Source: Bacilli bacterium (GTDB lineage Bacteria; Bacillota_I; Bacilli_A; RF39; UBA660). Taken from it: a DNA stretch of 64,000 bases. Both the position numbers and the translations under genes were made by a program. The DNA lies in contig JAFRQT010000048.1 of the NCBI GenBank assembly GCA_017428485.1, positions 37,115-101,114 on the forward strand. The letters run 5' to 3'. Shown here piece by piece: positions 42,824-52,511 of this stretch; the stretch's first letter is position 1, and every line of letters starts with the position of its first letter. The notes below the pieces were generated by a model. That model ran no database searches and was not told the origin of the DNA. It worked only from the letters and a program-made list of their open reading frames with translations.

Positions 42824-45694
42824 TCATAATAATACCATGTTATATATTATTAATTGATAAATATCATTTCTTCTTTCTATTTTGCCATTAACTTTATACA
42901 CATTATTTTTTAATGGTTCACCAATCTTCTTATATGTATCAGGAAATATTATTCCTTCAATCGAATTAAATTCATCGCTTAATCTAACAAATGACATTTT
43001 ATCATTATTTTTAGTTTTTATTGTTTTAATACTTTCAACATATAAGATTGAAGTAATTGTTTTATTAAAATATTGTTTATATTCTTTTAAATTAAGTGAT
43101 TGTTCTCTATTATATTTGGTTACCGGATGAAATGATAAATAAAATCCGTAATTATTTATTTCATTATCTATTATTTCTTTATCATCATAATCATCTATAT
43201 CTTCAAAAACTGGTTCTTCTTCAATTATGGTATTTAAATCTTTACATAGAGTAATATAATTAATTATTTCATCAATATTATTAATTAACATTTTTTTATT
43301 AACATTGAACACATCAAAAGCACCACACTCAATTAATGAAATAACTACTCTTCTATTAATATTCTTAGAATAACATCTAATCATAAAATCATAAAAAGAT
43401 TTAAATAGTCCTTTTTTTCTTTCATCTTCAATTTCTTCTGATACTATTCCTGCTATAGATTTAATTAAAGTAAATGGTAAAATTAATTTATTATCTTTAA
43501 TAATAAATTCTTTACTAGATTCATTGATATTTAAATTAATAAAGTCAATACCTAATAGTTTAGATTCATCAATATATTCTTTGATTAATTCACTACTCTT
43601 ATTCATATTTAATAAATTTCTCATGAAAAATAATGTATAATGCGTTTTTAAATAAGCCATATCATATGCAAGAACTGAATATACAACTGAGTGAGATTTA
43701 TTAAATCCATAAGAAGAAAACTTAATAATTAAATTATATAATTTTTCTCCAATTTCTTTTGAATAGCCTTTATTAATAACTCCATCTATAAATTTATCTT
43801 TGTGTTCTAAAATAACACTTTCTTTTTTCTTAGACATAGCTCTTCTAATAATATCTGCTTCAGAATAACTATATCCACCTATTTCTCTTAATATTTCTAA
43901 TACTTGTTCTTGATAAATAATAATTCCATATGTACTTTTTAAAATAGGTTCTAATTCCTTAACTAAATAGGTTATTTTTTCTTTTCCTTTTTTACGATTA
44001 ATATATGATGGAATCATTTCACGAGGACCTGGTCTATATAATGCAATTGCATCAACTAAAGTATTAAATGAATCACATTCTAAAGTTTTTAAAAATGATT
44101 TCATACCAGTACTTTCAAATTGAAATATTCCCGTAGTATATGCATTTTTAAATAAATCTAATGTTTTACTATCATTTAGATCTATATTATTTATATCTAT
44201 ATCATAGCCATGAGATTTAATATCTTCTAAAATATTTGAAATTGTATTTAAATTCTTAATTGATAAGAAATCCATTTTTAGTAATCCTAGTGATTCGATA
44301 TACTCCATAGAATAACCAGTTAATATTACTTCATTATTCTTATAAAGTGGCATAAAATTAAATAATTCTTCATCACTAATTACTACTCCAGCAGCATGAA
44401 TACCTGTATTCTTTTTAAGGCCACATAATTTTTTACATATTTGAATTAACTTTTTAGTTTCTTCGTTTCTAGATATTATCTTTTTGTACTCATAATTATT
44501 ATCAAGTTCATCAAATGTTTTTTCATCTTTAATGCATTTACAAATATTATCTATTAAAGATGAAGATGAATTTAATACTTTTCCAACATCACGTATTACT
44601 TGCTTTGGAAGTAATGTATTAAATGATATTATTCTTGCAGTATTTTCATTTCCATATTTATCAGTTACATATTTAATAACATCTTCTCTTTTTTCAGAAT
44701 CAAAATCAATATCTATATCTGGCATAGTGATTCTATCAGGATTTAAAAATCTTTCAAATATTAAATTATATTTAAGTGGATCTATATTGATTATTCCAAG
44801 AGCATAATTAACTAGAGAAGCAGCACCACTACCACGTCCCGGACCTACTAATATATTGTGTTTTTTTGCAAATAAAACAAAATCATATACTATTAAAAAG
44901 TAATCAACATAATTCATTTTTTCAATTATAGATAGTTCATATACAATTCTATTTTTATAATTATCTAAAACATTACCATTAAGTCTTTTATCTAATCCTT
45001 TTTTAACAAGAGCCTTTAAATAAGTTAATGAGTTATCCTTATATTTAGGAATATGTAAACTTACCTCTGGTAAAATGATATTAATATCACTGCAAAAATT
45101 AAATGTATCTTCCGCATCATAATTATCAATTAAGTTACTATCTAAAACATTTATATTTTCATCGATTGTTTTTCCTTCATCGATATATTTAATAAATTTA
45201 AAATATTCTTTATCTTCTTTATTAAAATATCTAATTAGCGGATTATAAACTATGTTATTTGTAATTTTTAATGAATTTATTTTTTCTTCATTATTTGAAT
45301 ACCCAATATATACATTATCAAATAATAATTTTAAATCATCATAATTATTTATATTACATATACATTTAACATTATTTATATTTTTAAAATTGCTTAATTT
45401 TAGTCCATCTATATTATTTTTAGAAACCAATTTAAACAAGTTTTTAAGCCCATTATAATTAATTGCATATAAAGTAAATAAAATACCATCTATTTTAAAT
45501 TCACATCCAATTACAGGCTTAATATTGTTTAAATTACATTTTTTAATAAATTCCATAGTACCAAACATAGTATTATCGGTTATACCAAGAGTATTAATAT
45601 TATGATTTTTTGCAAATAAAACCAAATCATCTATTTTAATTAGACTATTCATTAGTTCATATTCAGTTTTAATATTAATTGGTATGTAATTCAT
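42824..45694 (-). CDS. dnaE: DNA polymerase III alpha subunit DnaE
   Basis: DnaE polymerises DNA at the fork, in Gram-positives mainly extending primers. The 956-residue protein has PHP-like N-terminus, palm motifs GPGRGSGAASLVNYALGI and RITMPDIDIDFDSEKREDVI (metal-binding Asp residues), the CGLKKNTGIHAAGVVIS fingers region, YQEQVLEILREIGGYSYSEA, HhH repeats and a C-terminal OB fold (KMSFVRLSDEFNSIEGIIFP). In the PHP domain the usual HLHxHSEYS reads INIKTEYEL and TDH reads TDN, so proofreading by PHP is unlikely. The start was placed at the ATG after GAGAGGA. PolC is not in the window. Confidence 0.95.
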   Translation of the reverse strand: MNYIPINIKTEYELMNSLIKIDDLVLFAKNHNINTLGITDNTMFGTMEFIKKCNLNNIKPVIGCEFKIDGILFTLYAINYNGLKNLFKLVSKNNIDGLKLSNFKNINNVKCICNINNYDDLKLLFDNVYIGYSNNEEKINSLKITNNIVYNPLIRYFNKEDKEYFKFIKYIDEGKTIDENINVLDSNLIDNYDAEDTFNFCSDINIILPEVSLHIPKYKDNSLTYLKALVKKGLDKRLNGNVLDNYKNRIVYELSIIEKMNYVDYFLIVYDFVLFAKKHNILVGPGRGSGAASLVNYALGIINIDPLKYNLIFERFLNPDRITMPDIDIDFDSEKREDVIKYVTDKYGNENTARIISFNTLLPKQVIRDVGKVLNSSSSLIDNICKCIKDEKTFDELDNNYEYKKIISRNEETKKLIQICKKLCGLKKNTGIHAAGVVISDEELFNFMPLYKNNEVILTGYSMEYIESLGLLKMDFLSIKNLNTISNILEDIKSHGYDIDINNIDLNDSKTLDLFKNAYTTGIFQFESTGMKSFLKTLECDSFNTLVDAIALYRPGPREMIPSYINRKKGKEKITYLVKELEPILKSTYGIIIYQEQVLEILREIGGYSYSEADIIRRAMSKKKESVILEHKDKFIDGVINKGYSKEIGEKLYNLIIKFSSYGFNKSHSVVYSVLAYDMAYLKTHYTLFFMRNLLNMNKSSELIKEYIDESKLLGIDFINLNINESSKEFIIKDNKLILPFTLIKSIAGIVSEEIEDERKKGLFKSFYDFMIRCYSKNINRRVVISLIECGAFDVFNVNKKMLINNIDEIINYITLCKDLNTIIEEEPVFEDIDDYDDKEIIDNEINNYGFYLSFHPVTKYNREQSLNLKEYKQYFNKTITSILYVESIKTIKTKNNDKMSFVRLSDEFNSIEGIIFPDTYKKIGEPLKNNVYKVNGKIERRNDIYQLIIYNMVLL

Positions 45695-45714
45695 AATATA
45701 TCCTCTCAATTTAT

Positions 45715-45723
45715 ATTCTATCA
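45715..45723 (-). promoter_or_regulatory. dnaE: extended -10 promoter of dnaE
   Basis: Minus strand TGATAGAAT between the divIVA terminator and dnaE. Confidence 0.4.
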
Positions 45724-45742
45724 TTTTTTAATATAAAGAAAA

Positions 45743-45760
45743 AGCACTTATTTAAGTGCT
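45743..45760 (-). terminator. terminator at the divIVA stop codon
   Basis: Eight-base perfect stem (AGCACTTA / TAAGTGCT), two-base gap, followed by TTTTTCTTT on the minus strand. Confidence 0.8.
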
Positions 45761-46211
45761 AATTATATTTCTCATCGATATTATCAAAATCAACTCTATC
45801 CATTTCTTCAATAACATCTAATTGATTTTGAATAATTTGTCTTAATCTTCTCTTTAGAGCATTGGTATTTCTTTTTAATTGGTCTGCATGATTTTGAGCT
45901 TTTTCGGCTTTTAATAGAGCATCATTTATTATTCTACTTGCATTATGTCTAGCTTCAGTTATTAACATATCTGCTTCACGTCTTGCATTTTTCTTTATTT
46001 GATCACTAGCAGATTCAGCATTATATATTGCTCTATTCATTCTGTCTTCAATGTTTTGATAATATTTAATTTGTTCATTTAATCTAATATTCTCTTCTTG
46101 TGTTTTTTGACTTTTATTAAGCAAGACTTCATAGTTTTTAATAACATCATCTAAAAATGTTTGTACTTGCTGTTTGTCATATCCACGAAAGACAGTATCA
46201 AACTTTTTCAT
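45759..46211 (-). CDS. divIVA: cell-division/curvature protein DivIVA family
   Basis: DivIVA binds negatively curved membrane at poles and septa. The start MKKFDTVFRGYDKQQVQTFL carries the conserved FxxxxRGYDxxxVxxFL membrane-binding/N-terminal signature, although its first residues are shorter than in Bacillus DivIVA and closer to GpsB-like relatives. The rest of the 150 residues is a continuous coiled coil (KTQEENIRLNEQIKYYQNIE onward). It lies 37 bases after sepF, in the classic sepF-divIVA order, though ylmG and ylmH of Bacillus are missing. Confidence 0.9.
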   Translation of the reverse strand: MKKFDTVFRGYDKQQVQTFLDDVIKNYEVLLNKSQKTQEENIRLNEQIKYYQNIEDRMNRAIYNAESASDQIKKNARREADMLITEARHNASRIINDALLKAEKAQNHADQLKRNTNALKRRLRQIIQNQLDVIEEMDRVDFDNIDEKYN

Positions 46212-46248
46212 GCTACACCTCTCATAATATTTTTGTTATTTTATAATT

Positions 46249-46641
46249 CTACCATTCACCCATATCATCTTTTTTAGATGTCTTTTTTGTTTCATCTTCT
46301 GTTATATTGCCCTCAATCTCAAATCCTTTTGGAGCACAAATAACAATACCTGGACCAAGTTTTTGCATTGTTCCATCAATTGCATATATAATTCCATTTA
46401 AGAAATCCATAATTCTTTTTGAAACATCTGATGTTACTCTTTTGAAGTTAACAACTACTTGATTTCTATTTTTTAAATAGTCAGCTATTTGTTGTGCTTC
46501 AGAAAATGCTCTTGGTTCAACTAATATAGTTTTATTTTTATAATCTTTTCCACTAGATTTACTAGTTTCTTTTACTTCATAATCATCAATTTCATCATTG
46601 TCATCATCTGGTTGAAATATTTTTGGTAATTTAATTGCCAT
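46249..46641 (-). CDS. sepF: cell division protein SepF
   Basis: SepF tethers FtsZ to the membrane and organises the septum. The 130-residue protein has an N-terminal linker (FQPDDDNDEIDDYE) and a C-terminal SepF fold: ILVEPRAFSEAQQIADYLKN, VNFKRVTSDVSKRIMDFLNG and IDGTMQKLGPGIVICAPKGF. It is the first gene of the sepF-divIVA pair with its own promoter and an AGGAGG site. ftsZ and ylmD/E are not here. Confidence 0.93.
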   Translation of the reverse strand: MAIKLPKIFQPDDDNDEIDDYEVKETSKSSGKDYKNKTILVEPRAFSEAQQIADYLKNRNQVVVNFKRVTSDVSKRIMDFLNGIIYAIDGTMQKLGPGIVICAPKGFEIEGNITEDETKKTSKKDDMGEW

Positions 46642-46672
46642 ATTATTCCTCCTTTATTATTTATACAATATA

Positions 46673-46701
46673 ATTCTATCACAGAATAATTTTACTATCA
46701 A
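46673..46701 (-). promoter_or_regulatory. sepF: promoter of sepF-divIVA
   Basis: Minus strand TTGATA, 17 bases, TAGAAT. Confidence 0.65.
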
Positions 46702-46710
46702 TAATTATTT

Positions 46711-48084
46711 TTAAAATTCAATTCTTTTATTAATATAGTCAACAATTTCATCAACACTGATTGTTTCTTGCTTCATTGTATCTCTATCTCTAATAGTAAC
46801 AGTATTATTATTTAATGTGTCATCATCAATAGTAATGCAGAATGGAGTACCCACAACATCTGCTCTTCTATAACGTTTACCTATGTTAGCAGTTTCATCA
46901 TAACTAGTCATAAAATGTTTTGATAACATATTGTATATTTCATTTGCTTTCTCTCCATGTATTTTTTTAATTAGTGGAAGAACATTTACTTTATAAGGAG
47001 CCAAGAAAGGATGCAATTTTAATACTTCTCTTTCACTTCCATCTTCTAGAGTTTCTTTATAATATGAATTAAATAATACTGCTAAAACAGTTCTATCAAG
47101 TCCATAAGTAGATTCAATAATATATGGAATATATCTTTCATTTGTATCAGGATCTAAATATGACATATTTTCTCCGCTATATTCTTGATGACGAGTTAAA
47201 TCATAATTAGTTCTGTTATGAGTACCATTTATTTCTCCCCATCCAAATGGAAATAAATACTCTATATCACAAGCTGCTTTAGCATAAAATACTAATTTTT
47301 CATGATCATGATATCTTAATTTATCTTCAGGCAATCCTAAATCCATATAGAACTTCTTACCATACTCTTTAAAATAATCATATAGTTTAGTATCTTCTCC
47401 TTCTTTACAAAAAGTTTGATATTCCATTTGTTCAAATTCAATTGTTCTAAATGTAAAATTTCCTGGAGTAATTTCATTTCTAAATGCTTTACCAATTTGA
47501 CCTATACTAAATGGTAATTTGCATCTCATAGTTCTTAATACATTTAAGAAATTCACATATTCACCTTGTGCATTTTCCGGCCTTAAATAAACAACATTTT
47601 TAGAGTCAGTTGTTACACCTCTATATGTTTGAAACATTAAATTAAACTCGCGAATATCCGTAAAGTTTGATTTTCCACATTTTGGACAAGGTACTTTATT
47701 GTCTTTTATATATTTAACCATTTCTTCTTGACTCATACCATCTCCAATAGAAGATTTAGTATAATCATTTATTAAATTATCAGCTCTATGCCTTGTCTTA
47801 CATTCTTTACAATCTACTAGCGGGTCAGAGAATCCTGATACATGTCCACTTGCTTCCCATACTCTTGGATGCATTAAAATATCTGCATCAACTTCATATG
47901 CATTTGGTCTTTCTTGAATAAATCTTTTTCTCCAAGCATCTTTAATATTATTTTTAAGTCTACTTCCTAAAGGTCCATAATCCCATGTATTAGCAAGTCC
48001 TCCATATATTTCACTTCCTTGGAATATAAAACCATATTGCTTACAAAAATTAGTTAATTCTTCCATACTTATTTCATTTTTCAT
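46711..48084 (-). CDS. glyS: glycyl-tRNA synthetase, alpha2 type
   Basis: The 457-residue class II synthetase of the single-chain (alpha2) kind charges tRNA-Gly. Motif 1 region is YGFIFQGSEIYGGLANTWDY; class II motif 2 is KAFRNEITPGNFTFRTIEFEQ; motif 3 is YGLDRTVLAVLF. Two CxxC pairs (CKEC near residue 87, CPKC near 133) may bind zinc. The C-terminal anticodon domain is YKVNVLPLIKKIHGEKANEI. It is the second gene of a T-box-controlled unit and its start overlaps the end of the 48074 gene by 11 bases. Confidence 0.96.
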   Translation of the reverse strand: MKNEISMEELTNFCKQYGFIFQGSEIYGGLANTWDYGPLGSRLKNNIKDAWRKRFIQERPNAYEVDADILMHPRVWEASGHVSGFSDPLVDCKECKTRHRADNLINDYTKSSIGDGMSQEEMVKYIKDNKVPCPKCGKSNFTDIREFNLMFQTYRGVTTDSKNVVYLRPENAQGEYVNFLNVLRTMRCKLPFSIGQIGKAFRNEITPGNFTFRTIEFEQMEYQTFCKEGEDTKLYDYFKEYGKKFYMDLGLPEDKLRYHDHEKLVFYAKAACDIEYLFPFGWGEINGTHNRTNYDLTRHQEYSGENMSYLDPDTNERYIPYIIESTYGLDRTVLAVLFNSYYKETLEDGSEREVLKLHPFLAPYKVNVLPLIKKIHGEKANEIYNMLSKHFMTSYDETANIGKRYRRADVVGTPFCITIDDDTLNNNTVTIRDRDTMKQETISVDEIVDYINKRIEF

Positions 48085-48772
48085 TTATATCCTCTCTTTT
48101 CTTCATAGATAGTGTCATTCTATCAGATAATTCTTGATTATGATTACTTACTAAAGTACATAAATCATTTAAATATTCATCATTAAATGATTCACCAAAT
48201 TTAATTACTTTTTGTTCATTATATAATGCAGTTATTTCAAATCTTTTATCATCTAGTTTTAAACATACTATTTCATCGGTATACATCTCATTTAGTAAAT
48301 CATTTATGAATTTAAGTTCACGCCCGCATAATCTAAATTTATGAACTGAATCTTCCATCGCCGCTAAAACATATTTACCCTCAGAATCATAGCCAGAACT
48401 TGTATTAGAAATGTCTATAGTACATCTACTTAACTCATTATTTTTAGTAAACTCAAATCTATCTTGTAAATATTTATCAACTATCCTTTTTAATATTACT
48501 GGATCACAAATATTTCTATATATAAGTTTTTTTCCATCGATTCCAATAGCTGATTCACTTGATATATATGCTAGTTTATTATTATTTAAAAAGTAATCTA
48601 CAACATCACGTACTATTTCATTATCTGTTTTGTCATTTAAATTGTCTGTAAACTTATTACCTTCTTTACTTTCTATAAATGTGCCATCCCCTCTAACAAT
48701 AATTATATTAGGATTAACAGCAATACATATATAATTACCATTATTTAAATATGTTTTTCCAACTATTTGCAT
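48074..48772 (-). CDS. hypothetical protein co-transcribed with glyS
   Basis: Not recognised. The 232-residue protein is soluble with mixed alpha/beta character (YLNNGNYICIAVNPNIIIVR; KLAYISSESAIGIDGKKLIY; CLKLDDKRFEITALYNEQKV). It has no signal peptide, membrane segment or known catalytic motif. It follows an AAAGGAGG site immediately after the Gly T-box leader and overlaps glyS by 11 bases, so its synthesis should rise when glycine charging falls. It could be a glycine- or translation-related helper; nothing in the sequence fixes this. Confidence 0.7.
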   Translation of the reverse strand: MQIVGKTYLNNGNYICIAVNPNIIIVRGDGTFIESKEGNKFTDNLNDKTDNEIVRDVVDYFLNNNKLAYISSESAIGIDGKKLIYRNICDPVILKRIVDKYLQDRFEFTKNNELSRCTIDISNTSSGYDSEGKYVLAAMEDSVHKFRLCGRELKFINDLLNEMYTDEIVCLKLDDKRFEITALYNEQKVIKFGESFNDEYLNDLCTLVSNHNQELSDRMTLSMKKREDINEK

Positions 48773-48785
48773 AATTTTCCTCCTT

Positions 48786-48902
48786 TAAAAGAAAAACTCC
48801 TAAAATATGTAGGAGTCCATTAGGACGGTTCCACCCTACTTATTCTAGAAGAATCACTCATTATTAATAGCCTAGTGTTTTCCACACACATCATCGCTTT
48901 CT
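48786..48902 (-). promoter_or_regulatory. T-box leader (glycine type) of 48074-glyS
   Basis: The minus-strand leader has the T-box motif AGGGTGGAACCG and a terminator hairpin ACTCCTA / TAGGAGT (48796-48816) followed by TTTTC. It is short, as Gly T-boxes without stem II often are, and the segment ACTAGGCTATT offers GGC as a glycine specifier. Confidence 0.85.
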
Positions 48903-48908
48903 ATAGAA

Positions 48909-48937
48909 ATAATATCACAATAATACTATATTTTCAA
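48909..48937 (-). promoter_or_regulatory. glyS: promoter of the glyS T-box transcript
   Basis: Minus strand TTGAAA, 17 bases, TATTAT. Confidence 0.7.
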
Positions 48938-48939
48938 TA

Positions 48940-50646
48940 TTATTTATGATTTACTCCTCCCCATTCAACTAAAGTAAATCCTACTCTATTAAATTTTTCT
49001 AATACTTGCTCATTAATATTTACTTTATTATCCACTTTTTTAATATGAATAGAAAATCTTAATATTGAATCTGGTTTAGGAGTTACTTTCAATTTATTAT
49101 AATTTTCTCTTGAAGAAGTTAATTCAAAATATACTAAATTCTTCTCATTTTTTTCAAGTACTGGTAACCAATACATAATAAATTCATTCTTTTCTTTGTC
49201 ATTAAGTCCTATTATTGATAACTTTTCTTCTAAGAATTCTATTGCATTATCTTTTGTTACATAGAATCCTTCTTTAAAATCTATTTCTTTTATATTTTTT
49301 TCTTCAAAATATAACCCATAATAATATTTACCATTATTGTCATATAAGTCACCATTTTTATTAGCAATAACACTCCAATTATTAATATATTTTGGATAAG
49401 TAGTTGTTAATAAATTAGGTTTTTCAAATTCTATAGTTACTTTTGTATTGTCAGATGTCGGATATAAATATATAATAGGTTTTTCATATCCATTAACTCC
49501 ATCTAATACATTTTTTTCTACAACTTTAGTAGTTGGATTATAATAGTATTCTATACTTTTTCCAATTTCATCATCCATTAAATCAGTATCTTCAATTACT
49601 AGATATAATACATCTTTTCCATCTTTTGTATTCCATCCTGAAAGTTCAGTATGAAAGTAATAACTACCTACATACTCAGTTATTCTACTTATAAATTTAT
49701 CATTATAATCAACTATCTTTATGTAATTATCATTGTCTACTACAAAGACATAATCTTTGCACAACATAATTATTTCTTGATAATTATTACTTTTTTTAAC
49801 AACTGATCCATTTGAATCGATAGTGGCAAATTCATTTTTAGATGTTTTAATTACTGCATTATCGTTTAATATTTCTAAAAAACCATAATTAGTTGTTTTT
49901 ATCAAATTAAATGAACTATTATATAAGTCATATGCAATACCATCATAATCACCTACAACTCTAGGAATAAGATAGAACACATTATTATTTCCTTTTGAAA
50001 CCATTTTAATAGTACTTGTATATGCTCCATTTATTGTAGATATAACACTACCATTGGTTAAATCTACTATATCATAACTGGCATCCTCTTGTACTGGATT
50101 GTATATGCCAATAAATTTATTATCAATAAATGCAGCACTATTATTCTCATAATCAATATATTTATTTTCAGTAACAAAAGTATTTGTATTTAATGAATAT
50201 AGTTTATATTTATTATCACTATCAGCTGTAACTAATCCATAAATATTATTGTTGTAATAAAGTATATCCGCATTTTTTAATTCGTTTTTAATATTTAAAT
50301 ATCTAAATTTATTATCATTATAATTATAAATTACATAATATCTTCCATCTTTAATTATTGCAAAAGGAGCTTCATCTATAATATGATATCCATTACAATT
50401 TTCACTTTTACAATAATAAGTATATTTAATATATCCTTTATTCTTTTCTTCTTCTCCAATTACGGAATCAAAGTATAGCATATTATCATATTCATAAATA
50501 TTTATTGAATATTTTGATTCATTAATAGTATTCCATTCTTCATAGTTTTTTTCGTTGAAGAATATGAAATATATAAATAATCCTACTAATATTAATCCAA
50601 TAATTATTATTAATAATACTTTTTTATTCTTTTTATTTTCTTCCAT
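48940..50646 (-). CDS. membrane-anchored protein with C-terminal conserved domain of unknown function
   Basis: The 568-residue protein has a basic tip and one hydrophobic helix (VLLIIIIGLILVGLFIYFIF), then about 350 extracellular residues with a beta-propeller-like rhythm of short repeats (LYSLNTNTFVTENKY; IVDLTNGSVISTINGA). The C-terminal 180 residues begin with YEKPIIYLYPTSDNTKVTIE and continue NLLTTTYPKYINNWSVIA and YYGLYFEEKN, a conserved domain seen in secreted proteins of diverse bacteria with no assigned function. The start was placed at the ATG following GGGGAGA. It is a single-gene unit. Confidence 0.65.
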   Translation of the reverse strand: MEENKKNKKVLLIIIIGLILVGLFIYFIFFNEKNYEEWNTINESKYSINIYEYDNMLYFDSVIGEEEKNKGYIKYTYYCKSENCNGYHIIDEAPFAIIKDGRYYVIYNYNDNKFRYLNIKNELKNADILYYNNNIYGLVTADSDNKYKLYSLNTNTFVTENKYIDYENNSAAFIDNKFIGIYNPVQEDASYDIVDLTNGSVISTINGAYTSTIKMVSKGNNNVFYLIPRVVGDYDGIAYDLYNSSFNLIKTTNYGFLEILNDNAVIKTSKNEFATIDSNGSVVKKSNNYQEIIMLCKDYVFVVDNDNYIKIVDYNDKFISRITEYVGSYYFHTELSGWNTKDGKDVLYLVIEDTDLMDDEIGKSIEYYYNPTTKVVEKNVLDGVNGYEKPIIYLYPTSDNTKVTIEFEKPNLLTTTYPKYINNWSVIANKNGDLYDNNGKYYYGLYFEEKNIKEIDFKEGFYVTKDNAIEFLEEKLSIIGLNDKEKNEFIMYWLPVLEKNEKNLVYFELTSSRENYNKLKVTPKPDSILRFSIHIKKVDNKVNINEQVLEKFNRVGFTLVEWGGVNHK

Positions 50647-50700
50647 ATATAATCTCCCCAAACAAAAAATGCACAATTATTATATTATATTTTCAAATAA

Positions 50701-50729
50701 ATATTATCATAAATTATAAATTTTTTCAA
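50701..50729 (-). promoter_or_regulatory. promoter of the 48940 gene
   Basis: Minus strand TTGAAA, 17 bases, TAATAT, followed by a second TTGAAA closer to the gene. Confidence 0.5.
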
Positions 50730-50749
50730 TAATTATTACTGCAAAAGAA

Positions 50750-50767
50750 AAAGCCTAATTAGGCTTT
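50750..50767 (-). terminator. terminator containing the stop codon of the 50755 gene
   Basis: Perfect palindrome AAAGCCTAA/TTAGGCTTT followed by TTCTTTT on the minus strand. Confidence 0.75.
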
Positions 50768-52488
50768 TGTATTAATGATAATGTTCTATCATTAGATAAA
50801 TATTTACTTAATGTCTCTCTTGTTTCTAAATAAGGTTTAATCTCATCATCATATCCCATAATTGAAAGCAAATGTTTCTTTTGTTCCATAGAACTTATAG
50901 GACACTTTAATGTTTCTTCTATTTTTCTTAATCTTTTTTCATAACATCTTTCAATTTGTCTTATTTTTCTTTCATTATTTGAATTTAATTTCTTAACATC
51001 TTCAATTAATATATCATCAGATTTTGATGCAACGCTTTTTTCTACTGATCTTAAATAATCTGTATCATCTGTAATGCTTGGAATTGAGATTCCACGTTCT
51101 AATTCATCTTTAGTTAATTTAATATTTACAGTTGAATATAATCCTCTATTTGCATCAAACAAATAAACTTGATGAGATTTATCAGATGAATATAGATTTC
51201 CACTATCCCATGCTCCATCTCCAGATGGTGAACCACTTCTTATTACTGTAACGCCATTTGCAGTTGTTTTTCTTTTTGAATAATTATTTTCAGTTGCATT
51301 ATGTAAGTGACCTGCTAAAACAGTAGTATAATCAATTTCTCTTGCTTCTTCCTTAAACATTGTATCTCTTAATAATGCTAACTTATCATCATTAAGTGCT
51401 TTTCCTTCTGGAGTTTTACCATGAGCAAATATAATTAAATTATTATTCCACACAAGACCAGTTGCCCATCTACTATCTTTTACTCTACATTCAATTTCTA
51501 TTTTTGGATCATTTCTATAAAGATAATATAATTGCATAAATAAAGTATAATCTGTTAAATAATCATGATTCCCTGGATTGAATTTAAGAATTAGTTTTCC
51601 ACAATTCTTTTTCATTCTTTCTATTGCCCAAACATGTGCAACAATACCATTTCCAATCATTTGTTGGAACCTTGTATCATTATGTTGTTCAGTTCCAGCA
51701 GTAGTAGTATTTTGTTCAGTATCTGTATTGAAGAAATCATTACCTATTGTCATACAAACTTCTTTTGCTTTAAATTTCTTCTGAACTTTTTCCGCTTCAA
51801 GTATTATTTTAATATATCTATATAATGCTTTTTTATAATCATATGAATCAGTAGAATCAAATTTACTAGCTAATTTTCCAATATGTAATTCTACATCTGG
51901 AATAACTAATAACTTTTCAGAATCATATTTTGTATTTGGATTTACTTTAGGCATAGTAGCAGCAATTTTATTTTTTAGTAGCATACTATAAACATTATCA
52001 TGAGTAAGAAATTCTTTAAACTCATCATCATACATTTCAAAAAACTTCTCATTGGTATAAGCGTTTATTGGTTTTCTCTTTGCAAATTTAATAGTTAATT
52101 TTTGTTGAACAGTTTGAATTACTTTGGTTTCTTTTGCTGGTAATCTCATTTTCTTAAAGTCATCATCAAAATATCCTAAATCTTCAATTTCGTCTCTAGC
52201 TAATAGTCTTTCTTCTTTAGCAGGAGTAGTCCAGTAACCAGGTTCAAAGCTTACTATTTCCCACACCCTTGGATCTTTATTAAAATATTTGTAAAGAAAT
52301 TCATCTGTTGATACAACATCAAGTATTTTCTTTCTTGCTTCCTCAACTGAATCAGTTGGAAGAACATGATATATGTTCTTTAATGAATGCTCGTTAATAG
52401 CAAAGAAAGTTCTTTCGGGTTTAATTCCATCTAAAACTTCTACACTAAATTTCATATTTAGTATTTCATCTTTATATTTTTCATCCAT
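50755..52488 (-). CDS. calcineurin-like metallophosphoesterase
   Basis: The 577-residue protein has the metallophosphoesterase blocks in order: VIPDVELHIGK (D-x-H, near residue 197), MTIGNDFFNTD (GND, near 245), LKFNPGNHDYLTD (GNHD, near 305), IIFAHGKTPEGK (His) and VLAGHLHNATE (GHLH, near 395). The first 190 residues are a separate helical/mixed domain and the last 100 are a coiled coil (NERKIRQIERCYEKRLRKIE). Similar proteins are found in phages and phage-derived regions, but there is no other phage gene here. The substrate is unknown. Confidence 0.75.
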   Translation of the reverse strand: MDEKYKDEILNMKFSVEVLDGIKPERTFFAINEHSLKNIYHVLPTDSVEEARKKILDVVSTDEFLYKYFNKDPRVWEIVSFEPGYWTTPAKEERLLARDEIEDLGYFDDDFKKMRLPAKETKVIQTVQQKLTIKFAKRKPINAYTNEKFFEMYDDEFKEFLTHDNVYSMLLKNKIAATMPKVNPNTKYDSEKLLVIPDVELHIGKLASKFDSTDSYDYKKALYRYIKIILEAEKVQKKFKAKEVCMTIGNDFFNTDTEQNTTTAGTEQHNDTRFQQMIGNGIVAHVWAIERMKKNCGKLILKFNPGNHDYLTDYTLFMQLYYLYRNDPKIEIECRVKDSRWATGLVWNNNLIIFAHGKTPEGKALNDDKLALLRDTMFKEEAREIDYTTVLAGHLHNATENNYSKRKTTANGVTVIRSGSPSGDGAWDSGNLYSSDKSHQVYLFDANRGLYSTVNIKLTKDELERGISIPSITDDTDYLRSVEKSVASKSDDILIEDVKKLNSNNERKIRQIERCYEKRLRKIEETLKCPISSMEQKKHLLSIMGYDDEIKPYLETRETLSKYLSNDRTLSLIQKPN

Positions 52489-52511
52489 AATATTACCTCT
52501 CTCAAAAAAAA

